From NCBI RefSeq assembly GCF_005930355.1, contig NZ_VDBO01000001.1:965339-1029338 (forward strand): a DNA stretch of 64,000 nucleotides, written 5' to 3'. The notes under the pieces are model-generated. The model worked only from the letters and a program-made list of their open reading frames with translations. It had not been told where the DNA came from and did no database searches. The first letter of the stretch is position 1. Each line of letters opens with the position of its first letter. A program made the translations under genes and the position numbers. This document shows, piece by piece, positions 42,106-51,551 of this stretch. Source of the stretch: Paenibacillus sinopodophylli. GTDB taxonomy: Bacteria; Bacillota; Bacilli; Paenibacillales; Paenibacillaceae.

Positions 42106-44754
42106 TCACCTCTCTACTACTTCCATAACAAATGCTTCAATTGTATCGCCTTCACGAACATCGTTGTAACGGTCGAGTGTAATACCGCACTCGTAGCCTT
42201 GAGCAACCTCTTTGGCATCGTCTTTGAAGCGTTTCAAAGATTCAATCTTACCTGTAAAGACCACAATGCCTCCGCGAATCAGACGAGCCTCTGCCGAACG
42301 TGTAATTTTACCAGAAGTAATCATACAACCAGCAATTGCGCCGACTTTTGTTACTTTAAATACGTTACGAACCTCGGCTTGACCGATTACAACTTCTTTG
42401 AAGATTGGATCCAGCATGCCTTTCATCGCTTGCTCAATTTCATCGATCACGTTATAAATGACGCGGTGCATACGAACATCGACTTTCTCTTGAGCGATTG
42501 TTGCTTCTGCTTGCGGATCAGGTCTTACGTTAAAACCGATTACAATCGCATTCGAAGCGGATGCCAGAATGATATCGGATTCCGTAATCGCACCAACGCC
42601 GCTATGAATAATTTTAACGCGTACGCCTTCGATGTCGATTTTGGCCAATGAACCTTTAAGCGCTTCGGAAGAACCTTGAACGTCGGACTTGATAATAACG
42701 TTCAGATCTTTAATTTCACCATCTTTGATATGGTTATACAAATCATCAAGCGTTACACGCGTATTAGCACCCATATCGGATTGACGTTGTTTAATCGAAC
42801 GACGGTCAGCAATTGCACGAGCTTTGCGCTCATCCTCGAATACCATGAAAGGATCGCCAGCTTGCGGTACTTCTGTTAATCCTGTAATTTCTACTGGAGT
42901 TGAAGGGCCAACTTCTTTTAAACGACGGCCTTTATCGTTCACCATCGCTCTGATACGGCCGAAGCAATTGCCGGCTACAAACGCGTCGCCGATTTTCAAA
43001 GTACCATGTTGAACGAGTATACGTGCAACCGGTCCTTTACCTTTATCAAGCTCAGCCTCGATAACCGTTGCACGAGCACGCTTGTTAGGGTTTGCTTTGT
43101 AGTCATTTACTTCTGCGACAAGAAGAATCATCTCAAGAAGACCTTCAAGACCGATTCTTTGCTTAGCGGAAACCTCAACGAAAATCGTATCGCCGCCCCA
43201 CTCTTCCGGAACCAATTCATATTCGGTCATTTCTTGCTTAATTTTTTCTGTGTTTGCATCAGGCTTATCGATTTTGTTAACGGCAACGATAATAGGTACG
43301 CCTGCAGCTTTCGCATGATTGATCGCTTCAACCGTTTGAGGCATGATGCCGTCATCGGCTGCAACAACGATAATCGTAATATCTGTAACCTGTGCACCGC
43401 GCGCACGCATAAGCGTAAACGCTTCGTGACCCGGTGTATCTAGGAATGTAATTTTCTTATGGTTGATTTCGACTTGGTATGCACCGATATGCTGCGTGAT
43501 ACCGCCAGCTTCTCCGCCAGTAACGTTCGTTTTGCGAATCGCATCAAGCAGCGTCGTTTTACCGTGATCAACGTGACCCATGATCGTAACAACCGGTGGA
43601 CGTGTTACCAAATTCTCGTCTTCGTCTGTCTCTTCAACTGTCTCGAAGGAATCTTCCTCAACAGGAATTTTTACTTCAACCTCAACACCATAGTCAGTTG
43701 CGATCAAATGAATTGCATCCATGTCGATTTCTTGATTGATTGTTGCCATTACGCCAAGGAAAATCAATTTTTTGATAACTTCAGAAGCATCCTTGTGCAG
43801 TAATTTAGCAAGCTCGCCGACTGTCATTGTGCCGCGAACAATAATTTTTTTCGGAGTGTTGTCAATTTTCTCGCGTGGCGGCTGTTGTTGGAACTTGCCA
43901 CCGCGTCCTTTTTGACCACCACGGCCATTATTGCCTCTGAAGCCGCCTGGTTTGCCATCTTCAAAGCGTTTCTGACCTGGTCTTGCATTTCGGTTATCGT
44001 TCCCGCGTGATTGACCCTGTGCTGGCTTGGAATCAAACCGGCTTTGGCCCGATGAAGCAGGACGGCTGGCAGCGTCTTGACGCGGTGCGCTTGGACGGCT
44101 AGCTGTATTGCCTTGTCCGCCTTGCGGAGGACGATTCTGACCAGATGATGCCGGGCGGCTTCCTTGCCCGCCTTGACCTTGTCCAGGTCGGCTAGAGCTA
44201 CCTCCAGATTGTGGAGGACGACTGCTTTGTCCACCTTGGCTTGGACGGCTCGAACTATTGCTGCCTTGTGAAGGGCGGCTGGCATTGCTGCTTCCCTGTG
44301 ATGGGCGATTGTTGCTGGATGCTTGCGCAGGACGACTCGATTGTTGTCCTGCTGGTCGTTGTTCGGATTGTTGCTCTGTGGTTTGTGGTTTCGTATTAAT
44401 AGAATTCATAGGCCCCTGTCTGTCTTGAATAGTATTTTTGTTTTCCTGAACCGGCTGCGGCTTTCGGTCCTGCTGCGGCGATTGCGGCTTGTTGGCAGTA
44501 GGTTGTGCAGAGGAAACTGAAACGCTCGTCGTTTCCTGCGCCCGTTTGACGGCAGCATTTTGCTTAATATTGCGGAAAAAGCCTTCGACTTTGTTTACCA
44601 TTTCGTTTTCCATAACACTCATATGGTTGTTAACTGGCAAATCCAGTCGTTTTAGAATCGTAATAATTTCTTTGCTGCTCATATTAAGTGACTTGGCATA
44701 CTCGTAAACACGCAGCTTATCTTTATTATCCTTGCTGTCTTGTTTATTGTCCAA
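42106..44754 (-). CDS. infB: Translation initiation factor IF-2
   Basis: IF-2 is the GTPase that places initiator tRNA on the 30S subunit. The 882-residue protein has an N-terminal IF2_N domain (residues 13-60), a long low-complexity region rich in Ser, Gly, Gln, Pro and Arg (about 85-295, with repeats of RPSQGS and RPxQG), a second IF2_N domain (305-350) and the GTPase core with G1 GHVDHGKT at 393-400, DTPGHEAF and NKIDKPDAN. The C-terminal domains end in [21 protein letters not shown]. The start lies inside the ylxQ 3' end (11-base overlap). Confidence 0.97.
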   Translation of the reverse strand: MDNKQDSKDNKDKLRVYEYAKSLNMSSKEIITILKRLDLPVNNHMSVMENEMVNKVEGFFRNIKQNAAVKRAQETTSVSVSSAQPTANKPQSPQQDRKPQPVQENKNTIQDRQGPMNSINTKPQTTEQQSEQRPAGQQSSRPAQASSNNRPSQGSSNASRPSQGSNSSSRPSQGGQSSRPPQSGGSSSRPGQGQGGQGSRPASSGQNRPPQGGQGNTASRPSAPRQDAASRPASSGQSRFDSKPAQGQSRGNDNRNARPGQKRFEDGKPGGFRGNNGRGGQKGRGGKFQQQPPREKIDNTPKKIIVRGTMTVGELAKLLHKDASEVIKKLIFLGVMATINQEIDMDAIHLIATDYGVEVEVKIPVEEDSFETVEETDEDENLVTRPPVVTIMGHVDHGKTTLLDAIRKTNVTGGEAGGITQHIGAYQVEINHKKITFLDTPGHEAFTLMRARGAQVTDITIIVVAADDGIMPQTVEAINHAKAAGVPIIVAVNKIDKPDANTEKIKQEMTEYELVPEEWGGDTIFVEVSAKQRIGLEGLLEMILLVAEVNDYKANPNKRARATVIEAELDKGKGPVARILVQHGTLKIGDAFVAGNCFGRIRAMVNDKGRRLKEVGPSTPVEITGLTEVPQAGDPFMVFEDERKARAIADRRSIKQRQSDMGANTRVTLDDLYNHIKDGEIKDLNVIIKSDVQGSSEALKGSLAKIDIEGVRVKIIHSGVGAITESDIILASASNAIVIGFNVRPDPQAEATIAQEKVDVRMHRVIYNVIDEIEQAMKGMLDPIFKEVVIGQAEVRNVFKVTKVGAIAGCMITSGKITRSAEARLIRGGIVVFTGKIESLKRFKDDAKEVAQGYECGITLDRYNDVREGDTIEAFVMEVVER

Positions 44755-45076
44755 TATGATCCACCTCCGTATTATGGCTCAGATGATTCGCAATCATTTT
44801 TCCGAACTGCATATCGGTTACAGCAAGCACAACCCGTTCCGGCTTACCGATCGCCTTTCCTAGCTGCTCACGGTCGAATGCTTCGGCGAGTTGTATTCCG
44901 TAGGTGTTGCATTTGTCACGAAATTTTTTCTTCGTATTGTCTGAAGCATCTCCTGCGATAATAACAAGAAATACTTTTTTGTTTCTGACGGCTTTAAGAA
45001 CGATTTCGTCCCCTGTAATCAGCTTTCCTGCACGCATCGCCATGCCAAGCTGTGATAAGCTTTTATTCTGATTCAT
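44744..45076 (-). CDS. ylxQ: L7Ae/YlxQ family RNA-binding protein
   Basis: A 110-residue protein of the L7Ae/L30e/S12e/Gadd45 fold: [60 protein letters not shown]. YlxQ-type members bind K-turn RNA and are found between rnpM and infB in Firmicutes. The start overlaps the rnpM 3' end by 14 bases. The cellular target is not established. Confidence 0.93.
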   Translation of the reverse strand: MNQNKSLSQLGMAMRAGKLITGDEIVLKAVRNKKVFLVIIAGDASDNTKKKFRDKCNTYGIQLAEAFDREQLGKAIGKPERVVLAVTDMQFGKMIANHLSHNTEVDHIGQ

Positions 45077-45377
45077 CGCTTATCAACTCCTTATTCGCGA
45101 TAAACTGCTCCTCTACCGCTACAAAATCCTGTTCAAGCTGGTCATATATATGTTCGCCAACATGCTGCTTCAATGCACGGTCAAGCGCCTTGGATTTTTT
45201 CGCCAGTTTAAAGCAGCTCACTTTGCCGCATAAATAAGCGCCGCGCCCAGCTTTTTTGCCAGTCAGGTCAATCTGCACCTCTTCGGCCGGTGTCCGCACA
45301 ACCCGGATGAGTTCCTTCTTCGGCAACATGTCCTGACAAGCGACACATTTGCGAAGCGGTACTTTTCTCGGTCTCAT
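45063..45377 (-). CDS. rnpM: RNase P modulator RnpM (YlxR, DUF448)
   Basis: A 104-residue basic protein of the YlxR family, recently shown in B. subtilis to bind the RNase P RNA and modulate its activity. Signature: RKVPLRKCVACQDMLPKKEL, RVVRTPAEEVQIDLTGKKAG, GRGAYLCGKVSCFKLAKKSK, where GRGAY is diagnostic. It lies between nusA and ylxQ in the standard order and is preceded by AGAGGAGGGG. Confidence 0.95.
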   Translation of the reverse strand: MRPRKVPLRKCVACQDMLPKKELIRVVRTPAEEVQIDLTGKKAGRGAYLCGKVSCFKLAKKSKALDRALKQHVGEHIYDQLEQDFVAVEEQFIANKELISDESE

Positions 45378-45432
45378 TGTACACCCCTCCTCTGCCAGCT
45401 GAATTGACGCTATGATTAATAATGGTCATGAA

Positions 45433-46530
45433 CTAATCGATGGATACCGAATCCTGATGCATAATCGTAGTCAAAGATTTCGGCCGACCATATTCTTGCT
45501 CTGCTTGCGTCTCACTCTTAATATCGATTTTCCAGCCTGTCAGCTTAGCAGCAAGCCTAGCATTCTGACCTTTAATACCAATCGCAAGCGATAGTTGATA
45601 ATCAGGAACGATAACGCGAGCCATCTTCTCTGATTCGAATACGATAACCTCAAGCACTTTAGATGGGCTGAGTGCATTCGCAACATACTCATCCACGCTT
45701 TCAGACCAACGAACGATATCGATTTTTTCGCCTTTTAGCTCGTTTACGATCGTCTGAACGCGTAGTCCTTTTTGACCGACGCAAGATCCTACCGGATCAA
45801 CTTCGGTATTGCGAGAATGAACCGCAATCTTGGAGCGGAAGCCTGCTTCACGAGCTACCGAACGAATTTCAACAACGCCGTCATAAATTTCCGGCACTTC
45901 AAGTTCGAACAAGCGTTTGAGCAAACCAGGATGCGTACGGGATAAAATAATTTGAGGACCTTTTGTCGTGTTCTCTACTTTCGTGATGTAGGACTTCACA
46001 CGGTCGCCATGCTTGAATTTATCAGTAGGCATAAGCTCAGTTAGAGGCAGTACTGCTTCTACCTTGCCTAAATCTACGAATAAATTGCGAACATCCTGAC
46101 GCTGCACGATACCATTAACGATGTCTTCTTCTTTGTCGATAAATGCATTGTAGATCAGTCCGCGCTCTGCTTCGCGAATGCGCTGCGTTACAACTTGCTT
46201 TGCCGTTTGTGCTGCGATACGGCCGAAGTCGCGCGGTGTAACTTCGATATCCGCAATATCATCGAGTTGGTAATGCGGATTAATTTCACGAGATGCCTCC
46301 ACCGTAATTTCAAGGCGCGGATCAAGCACTTCGTCGACAACAGTTTTGCGCGCATATACTTTAATTACGCCAGTGTGGCGGTTAATGTCTACACGTACAT
46401 TTTGTGCGGTATTGAAATTTCTCTTGTAGCTGGAGATAAGTGCAGCCTCAATGGCTTCCAGGAGTACATCCTTCGTAATCCCTTTGTCTCTTTCTATTTC
46501 TTGTAGTGCTTCAATAAAATCCATGCTCAT
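45433..46530 (-). CDS. nusA: Transcription termination/antitermination protein NusA
   Basis: NusA binds RNA polymerase and nascent RNA, promotes pausing and intrinsic termination. The 365-residue protein is the short Gram-positive form without the C-terminal acidic repeats: N-terminal domain (MSMDFIEALQEIERDKGITK), S1 domain (GIVQRQDVRNLFVDLGKVEA), KH1 and KH2 (VRSVAREAGFRSKIAVHS, DPVGSCVGQKGLRVQTIVNE, GIKGQNARLAAKLTGWKIDI). In B. subtilis NusA controls its own operon by termination in the leader, and a candidate hairpin for this lies at 47089-47111. Confidence 0.97.
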   Translation of the reverse strand: MSMDFIEALQEIERDKGITKDVLLEAIEAALISSYKRNFNTAQNVRVDINRHTGVIKVYARKTVVDEVLDPRLEITVEASREINPHYQLDDIADIEVTPRDFGRIAAQTAKQVVTQRIREAERGLIYNAFIDKEEDIVNGIVQRQDVRNLFVDLGKVEAVLPLTELMPTDKFKHGDRVKSYITKVENTTKGPQIILSRTHPGLLKRLFELEVPEIYDGVVEIRSVAREAGFRSKIAVHSRNTEVDPVGSCVGQKGLRVQTIVNELKGEKIDIVRWSESVDEYVANALSPSKVLEVIVFESEKMARVIVPDYQLSLAIGIKGQNARLAAKLTGWKIDIKSETQAEQEYGRPKSLTTIMHQDSVSID

Positions 46531-46569
46531 TGGACTGAATTTCCCCCTTTCAATAATAAAAGCAAATAT

Positions 46570-47031
46570 TTAGAATACGATAGCCAGTCTAGCTCCAGCC
46601 ACCTTATCATAAGGAATCGTATATTCCTTCTTGCCAGTACGCACAACCGCATTTACCCCGTCAAACGCAAGCAGCAGCCCCTCAAATTCTTTAGCGCCGC
46701 TGATCGGTTCATATGTCGTTATGTAAACGTGTTTACCGATAGCTTTACGAACATCTTCTTCTTTCTTAAGCGGTCTTTCTGCTCCAGGTGAAGATACTTC
46801 AAGGAAATAAGCATCAGTAATCGGATCGCTCGCGTCCAGCTGTTCACTCATAAATTCGCTAATACGGCCGCAATCATCTATATCGATGCCGCCTTCTTTA
46901 TCCACGAATATACGAAGAAAGTAGTTGCTTCCTTCTTTCACATACTCAATATCAACCAGTTCAAATCCATTGCTGCTGAGGAAAGGCAGAGCCAGTTCCT
47001 GGACAGCGGCTTTGATTGTGGATGTACTCAA
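46570..47031 (-). CDS. rimP: Ribosome maturation factor RimP
   Basis: RimP assists 30S subunit maturation. The 153-residue protein shows [40 protein letters not shown], the diagnostic [17 protein letters not shown] and an Sm-like C-terminal domain ([20 protein letters not shown]). It heads the rimP-nusA-rnpM-ylxQ-infB-rbfA operon. ACAGGAGGTCAACTGA precedes the start. Confidence 0.96.
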   Translation of the reverse strand: MSTSTIKAAVQELALPFLSSNGFELVDIEYVKEGSNYFLRIFVDKEGGIDIDDCGRISEFMSEQLDASDPITDAYFLEVSSPGAERPLKKEEDVRKAIGKHVYITTYEPISGAKEFEGLLLAFDGVNAVVRTGKKEYTIPYDKVAGARLAIVF

Positions 47032-47088
47032 ATTCAGTTGACCTCCTGTTTATACGCACTATGCCATTTTGCCAATTACAAAACGTAA

Positions 47089-47111
47089 AGAGTGGGTTTC
47101 CCCACTCTTCT
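47089..47111 (-). promoter_or_regulatory. Leader hairpin upstream of rimP, candidate NusA-dependent attenuator
   Basis: On the minus strand AAGAGTGGG pairs with CCCACTCTT around a GAAA loop, followed by the interrupted tail TTACGTTTTG. The promoter at 47147-47175 lies upstream of it, so it is inside the rimP leader as well as downstream of polC. A weak U-tract is typical of NusA-dependent terminators. Confidence 0.65.
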
Positions 47112-47146
47112 GCATCAAAGTCTTTATCATCATCATTGCCACAAAA

Positions 47147-47175
47147 ATTATAACATAACCGCACTATAGTGACAA
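47147..47175 (-). promoter_or_regulatory. Sigma-A promoter of the rimP-nusA-infB operon
   Basis: On the minus strand TTGTCA (47170-47175), a 17-bp spacer and TATAAT (47147-47152). Initiation near 47140 leaves a leader of about 110 bases containing the hairpin at 47089-47111. Confidence 0.8.
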
Positions 47176-47200
47176 GAAATCTTTTCTATTGCAGCCATTT

Positions 47201-50200
47201 CTAGAACAACGAAAGCTGGTTAGATTCAGGCAATCCACGGAAGCAGCCCATGCTTCCAAGCACCTCTATAATCGTCTTGGTCGCTTTGGATTTCATCTGG
47301 AAATCCTCAATGGACAAGTACTCTCCATCTTCTCTGGAAGCCGCAATATTACGAGCGGCATTATCGCCAATACCAGCAATTGCAGCGAAAGGAGGAATAA
47401 GTGAATCACCGTCTACTTGGAACTTTGTTGCATCAGAACGATATAGATCAATTGGCTTGAACGAAAAGCCCCGAGCTGTCATTTCTAATGACATTTCAAG
47501 CTGAGAAACCATGTTCTTCTCTTTCGGAAGCGCATTGAAACCTTTTGCTTCAATTTCAACCAGCTTACGAAGAATAGCTTCATAGCCTTGACAAAGTAGC
47601 TCTAGATCGAAATCATCTGCCCGAACTGTGAAGTAAGTTGCATAATACGCAATCGGATAGTAAAGCTTGAAGAACGCCGTACGTACAGCTGAGATAACAT
47701 AAGCAGCAGCATGCGCCTTCGGGAACATATACTCGATACGCAAGCAAGAATCAATATACCATTGCGGTACTTTGCAGCGCTTCATTTCGTCAATCCACTC
47801 AGGTGTAAGTCCCTTGCCCTTACGAACGCTTTCCGTAATTTTGAAGGCAAGACTCGCATCCATACCCGCTTTGTAGATAAGGAATAGCATGATGTCATCC
47901 CTACATCCAATCACCGTCTTAATATTACAAGTTCCGTTTTTGATAAGCTCCTGTGCATTGCCAAGCCAAACACCGGTACCATGCGATAATCCGGAAATTT
48001 GCAGTAAATCCGCGAATGACGAAGGCTGCGTTTCCTGAAGCATTTGCCGTACGAACTTGGTACCCATTTCCGGTACACCGTAGGTAGCAACTGAAGATCG
48101 TATTTTTTCCCCAGGAATATTGAGTGCGGCAGTTGAGTTGAACATGCTCATCACCTTAGGGTCATTCATCGGAATCGATAACGGGTCGACACCTGTCAAA
48201 TCTTGCAGCATTCGCATCATAGTCGGATCATCATGACCAAGTATATCGAGTTTAAGCAGATTCTCATCGAATGCATGGTAATCGAAGTGAGTTGTTTTCC
48301 ACTCTGCATTCACATCATCAGCGGGGAACTGCACCGGAGTAATGTCTTCAACTTCAATATAATCCGGAACGACAACAATACCGCCGGGATGCTGGCCCGT
48401 GCTTCGCTTCACACCGGTGCAGCCACTCGCTAGTCTGGCAAGCTCCGCTCCCCGCCATTTCTTGTTGTGCTCTTCCTCGTACTTCTTAGTGAAGCCATAT
48501 GCCGTCTTCTCAGCGACTGTACCTATTGTGCCTGCACGGAACACCGCTTTCTCACCGAATAATACCTTCGTATAGTTATGGGCAATTGGCTGATAATCAC
48601 CTGAGAAGTTAAGATCGATATCGGGAACCTTATCGCCTTTGAATCCCAGAAAGGTTTCGAATGGAATATCCTGGCCTTCGCCTTTCAATGGCTTTCCACA
48701 ATTCGGACAAGGCTTGTCAGGAAGGTCAAAGCCGCTCGGTATGCTTCCGTCAAGAAACCATTCACTGTGGCGGCAATCCGCGTTTTTGCACAAATAATGG
48801 GCAGGCAGCGGATTAACCTCCGAGATACCAAGAAACGTCGCTACGACCGATGAACCGACAGAGCCCCTCGAGCCAACAAGATAACCGTCAGCATTGGATT
48901 TCTTAACTAGCTTCTCTGAGATCAAGTAGTTCGCCGAAAATTTAAATTTGATAATCGGAATGAGTTCTTTCTCCAACCTGTCAATTACAACCTGCGGCAA
49001 GTTCTCTCCATACATAGACTTCGCTGTATCGTAACAGGTATTGCGAATTTCATCGTCCGCACCTTCGATATCTGGAGCAAACAAGCTTTTAGGGAACATG
49101 TCAAAAGGTTCAAACCGCTCTGCAAGCTCTACCGTATTGGTAATAACAACTTCGCGAGCTTTTGCTTCTCCCAGAAAAGCAAACTCCTCCAGCATTTCCT
49201 CCGTCGTCCGGAAATGAGCATCCGGCCTGCGTATGCTCTTCAGTGGGCTAAAACCCGTAATACCATGAATGGTAATATCACGATACATTTTGTCCCTTGG
49301 ATTCAAGTAGTGAACATTTCCTGTCGCAATGACCGGTTTGCCCAGCTCATCTCCGATCTGACATATACGACGATGGGCTTGCTCAATCTCTGCTCGACTG
49401 CCGACCAGCCCTTTTTCAACGAGGTGCATGTAGAAATCGATTGGCTGGATTTCGAGCACATCGTAGAATCGCGCTACCTCTAACGCTTCTTCGTACGACT
49501 TGTTTAGAACCGTTTCGAAAAACTCACCCTTCTCACACCCCGAAATGACTAGCAAGCCTTCGCGATGCTCCGTAAGCTTCGTTTTTGGCATCGTCGCAAC
49601 ACGTTTGAAGTGCTGCGTATGCGACAACGAGATGAGCTTAAACAAATTTTTCTTGCCTACGGCATTCAGTGCATAAACGTTGCTATGGAAAGGACGCGAG
49701 TTCGAAAGGTCAATTCCAACATAATCATTAAGCTGATGCAGATTCGTAATATTGCGCTCTGCTGCATCCGCAATCAAGCCGTACAGTACTCCGCCTAATG
49801 CCAAGGAGTCATCGACCGCGCGGTGATGGTTCTCCAAGCTGATTTTGTACTTATCCGACAACGTGTTCAAGCGGTGATTTTTAAGCGTTGGGAAAATAAA
49901 TCTAGCTAGCTCCAGCGTATCCAGCACTGGATTTTTCACTTCTGGCATCCCGAATGCTTTGCAGTTAGCTTGAATAAAGCCAATATCGAATCTCGCATTA
50001 TGCGCTACTAGCACATCATCGCCAATAAACTGTATAAATTCGCGAAGCATCGGTTCAATTTCAGGCTGTCCCTTAACCATATCATCATTAATGTTGGTTA
50101 ACTGCTGAATATGGTAGGGGATCTTTTCATGCGGATCGATCAGCGTCGAGAAGCGATCGATTTCTTTTCCCTCACGCATTTTGACACCAGCAAGCTCGAT

Positions 50201-51508
50201 AATTTTGTTATTAATAACGGACAAGCCCGTCGTCTCGATATCAAATACAATATAAGTCGCAGTTGCCAGCGGCTCAGGCCTTGAATGCAGCACCATTGGA
50301 ACTGCATCGTTAACGACATTAGCCTCTACGCCGAACAACACTTTAATACCGTGCTTTTTCGCTGACTTGTTGGCATCGGGGTAGCACTGCACATTGCTGT
50401 GATCAGATACCGCTATCGCTGGATGTCCCCATTTGGCTGCTGTCTTGATGTACACATCCACTGGCGTAACAGCATCCATTGCACTCATTGTCGTATGAAG
50501 ATGGAATTCCACACGTTTTTCTTCCGCTTTGTCCATGCGCTCAGGCGGAGCTTTCACCTCATGCAGATCATTCGGCATCATGACGAGTTCAGGCTCCTGC
50601 ATGAAACGGTCATATTCGATTCTACCGCGAGCCTTTACCCATTTCCCGTTGGCAAGCTGATTTAGAATCTTAACGTCATCCTTCGTCTTCGCGAACATCT
50701 TCATCGCAATCGAATCGCTGAAGTCAGTGAGATTGAATGTAAATAACGTGCTGCCGTTACGCAGCTCCTTCACATCCAATCCAAAAACAGAGCCTTGAAC
50801 CGTCACTTTCTTCTCTTCTTCAACAATGTTCATCATCGGAACAGGCTCTTCGCGAATATCGTAACCAACCGCTAATCTAATCTCGGCATCGTCCACTAGA
50901 TCAGATTCCGTTTGGGCGTTCGCCATAAGCTCCTGTACGTATTCACGTTCTTCTTGTACGATTTTGAGCGCGTATTCATCAAGGATGTCTTGCCTTGACT
51001 CGCTAATAATCATTTTGACCTTGCATGCACGTTGAAAATGTTCATTGTAGAAACGGATGATTTCCTCATCCAGCTTCTTTTTCTTCGCGAGTTCCAATCC
51101 CGTGTTATCGAGCAGTGACAAGATTAAGGTCTCGCCTTCAACCTCTATCGTAGCCTTCTGCAGCCAGCCGTTTACGGATGCAATCTCACGCTGAGCCCAT
51201 TCCATGAACATACCCCAATATTGCGAGATGATCGATTCGGTTTCTACTACCTCGTCATAAATGAGAATAAACTTGACGTCGGCAATATGCTCAAACTTGA
51301 CGCGAGCTGCCTGGCATAGCCCATTAAAGGCCTGTAAAGGAACCATGGACGTTTTGCGTATGCAAAACGTCCATTCACGATTACTGTTGCTAACGATTAC
51401 TTGCTCGATATAACCATCTTGAAAATAAGAATGTATAAGTTCTTTCGGCAGCCCCGATTGCTGCAAGAGCATCTCGAAGCGCTGCCTGTTATCCGCGGTT
51501 TGGCCCAA
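47201..51508 (-). CDS. polC: DNA polymerase III PolC (Gram-positive replicative polymerase)
   Basis: PolC is the main replicative polymerase with built-in proofreading. Domains in order: N-terminal regions, OB fold (VTVQGSVFGLDVKELRNGST), PHP domain (VEFHLHTTMSAMDAVTPVD), DEDD exonuclease inserted in it (YIVFDIETTGLSV, VLVAHNARFDIGFI, HHRAVDDSLAL), a zinc-binding part (CKNADCRHSEW and CPNCGKPL), the palm with PDIDLNFSGDYQ, fingers and a helix-hairpin-helix region (AIAGIGDNAARNI). About 1435 residues, the normal size. A TTG at 51517 is in frame, but AAGGGG directly touches it; the TTG at 51506-51508 is 9 bases away and is preferred, without strong certainty. Confidence 0.95.
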   Translation of the reverse strand: MGQTADNRQRFEMLLQQSGLPKELIHSYFQDGYIEQVIVSNSNREWTFCIRKTSMVPLQAFNGLCQAARVKFEHIADVKFILIYDEVVETESIISQYWGMFMEWAQREIASVNGWLQKATIEVEGETLILSLLDNTGLELAKKKKLDEEIIRFYNEHFQRACKVKMIISESRQDILDEYALKIVQEEREYVQELMANAQTESDLVDDAEIRLAVGYDIREEPVPMMNIVEEEKKVTVQGSVFGLDVKELRNGSTLFTFNLTDFSDSIAMKMFAKTKDDVKILNQLANGKWVKARGRIEYDRFMQEPELVMMPNDLHEVKAPPERMDKAEEKRVEFHLHTTMSAMDAVTPVDVYIKTAAKWGHPAIAVSDHSNVQCYPDANKSAKKHGIKVLFGVEANVVNDAVPMVLHSRPEPLATATYIVFDIETTGLSVINNKIIELAGVKMREGKEIDRFSTLIDPHEKIPYHIQQLTNINDDMVKGQPEIEPMLREFIQFIGDDVLVAHNARFDIGFIQANCKAFGMPEVKNPVLDTLELARFIFPTLKNHRLNTLSDKYKISLENHHRAVDDSLALGGVLYGLIADAAERNITNLHQLNDYVGIDLSNSRPFHSNVYALNAVGKKNLFKLISLSHTQHFKRVATMPKTKLTEHREGLLVISGCEKGEFFETVLNKSYEEALEVARFYDVLEIQPIDFYMHLVEKGLVGSRAEIEQAHRRICQIGDELGKPVIATGNVHYLNPRDKMYRDITIHGITGFSPLKSIRRPDAHFRTTEEMLEEFAFLGEAKAREVVITNTVELAERFEPFDMFPKSLFAPDIEGADDEIRNTCYDTAKSMYGENLPQVVIDRLEKELIPIIKFKFSANYLISEKLVKKSNADGYLVGSRGSVGSSVVATFLGISEVNPLPAHYLCKNADCRHSEWFLDGSIPSGFDLPDKPCPNCGKPLKGEGQDIPFETFLGFKGDKVPDIDLNFSGDYQPIAHNYTKVLFGEKAVFRAGTIGTVAEKTAYGFTKKYEEEHNKKWRGAELARLASGCTGVKRSTGQHPGGIVVVPDYIEVEDITPVQFPADDVNAEWKTTHFDYHAFDENLLKLDILGHDDPTMMRMLQDLTGVDPLSIPMNDPKVMSMFNSTAALNIPGEKIRSSVATYGVPEMGTKFVRQMLQETQPSSFADLLQISGLSHGTGVWLGNAQELIKNGTCNIKTVIGCRDDIMLFLIYKAGMDASLAFKITESVRKGKGLTPEWIDEMKRCKVPQWYIDSCLRIEYMFPKAHAAAYVISAVRTAFFKLYYPIAYYATYFTVRADDFDLELLCQGYEAILRKLVEIEAKGFNALPKEKNMVSQLEMSLEMTARGFSFKPIDLYRSDATKFQVDGDSLIPPFAAIAGIGDNAARNIAASREDGEYLSIEDFQMKSKATKTIIEVLGSMGCFRGLPESNQLSLF

Positions 51509-51551
51509 ATCAATCAACCCCTTAAGATCCGAACCGAACTAGCTTCAGTCC

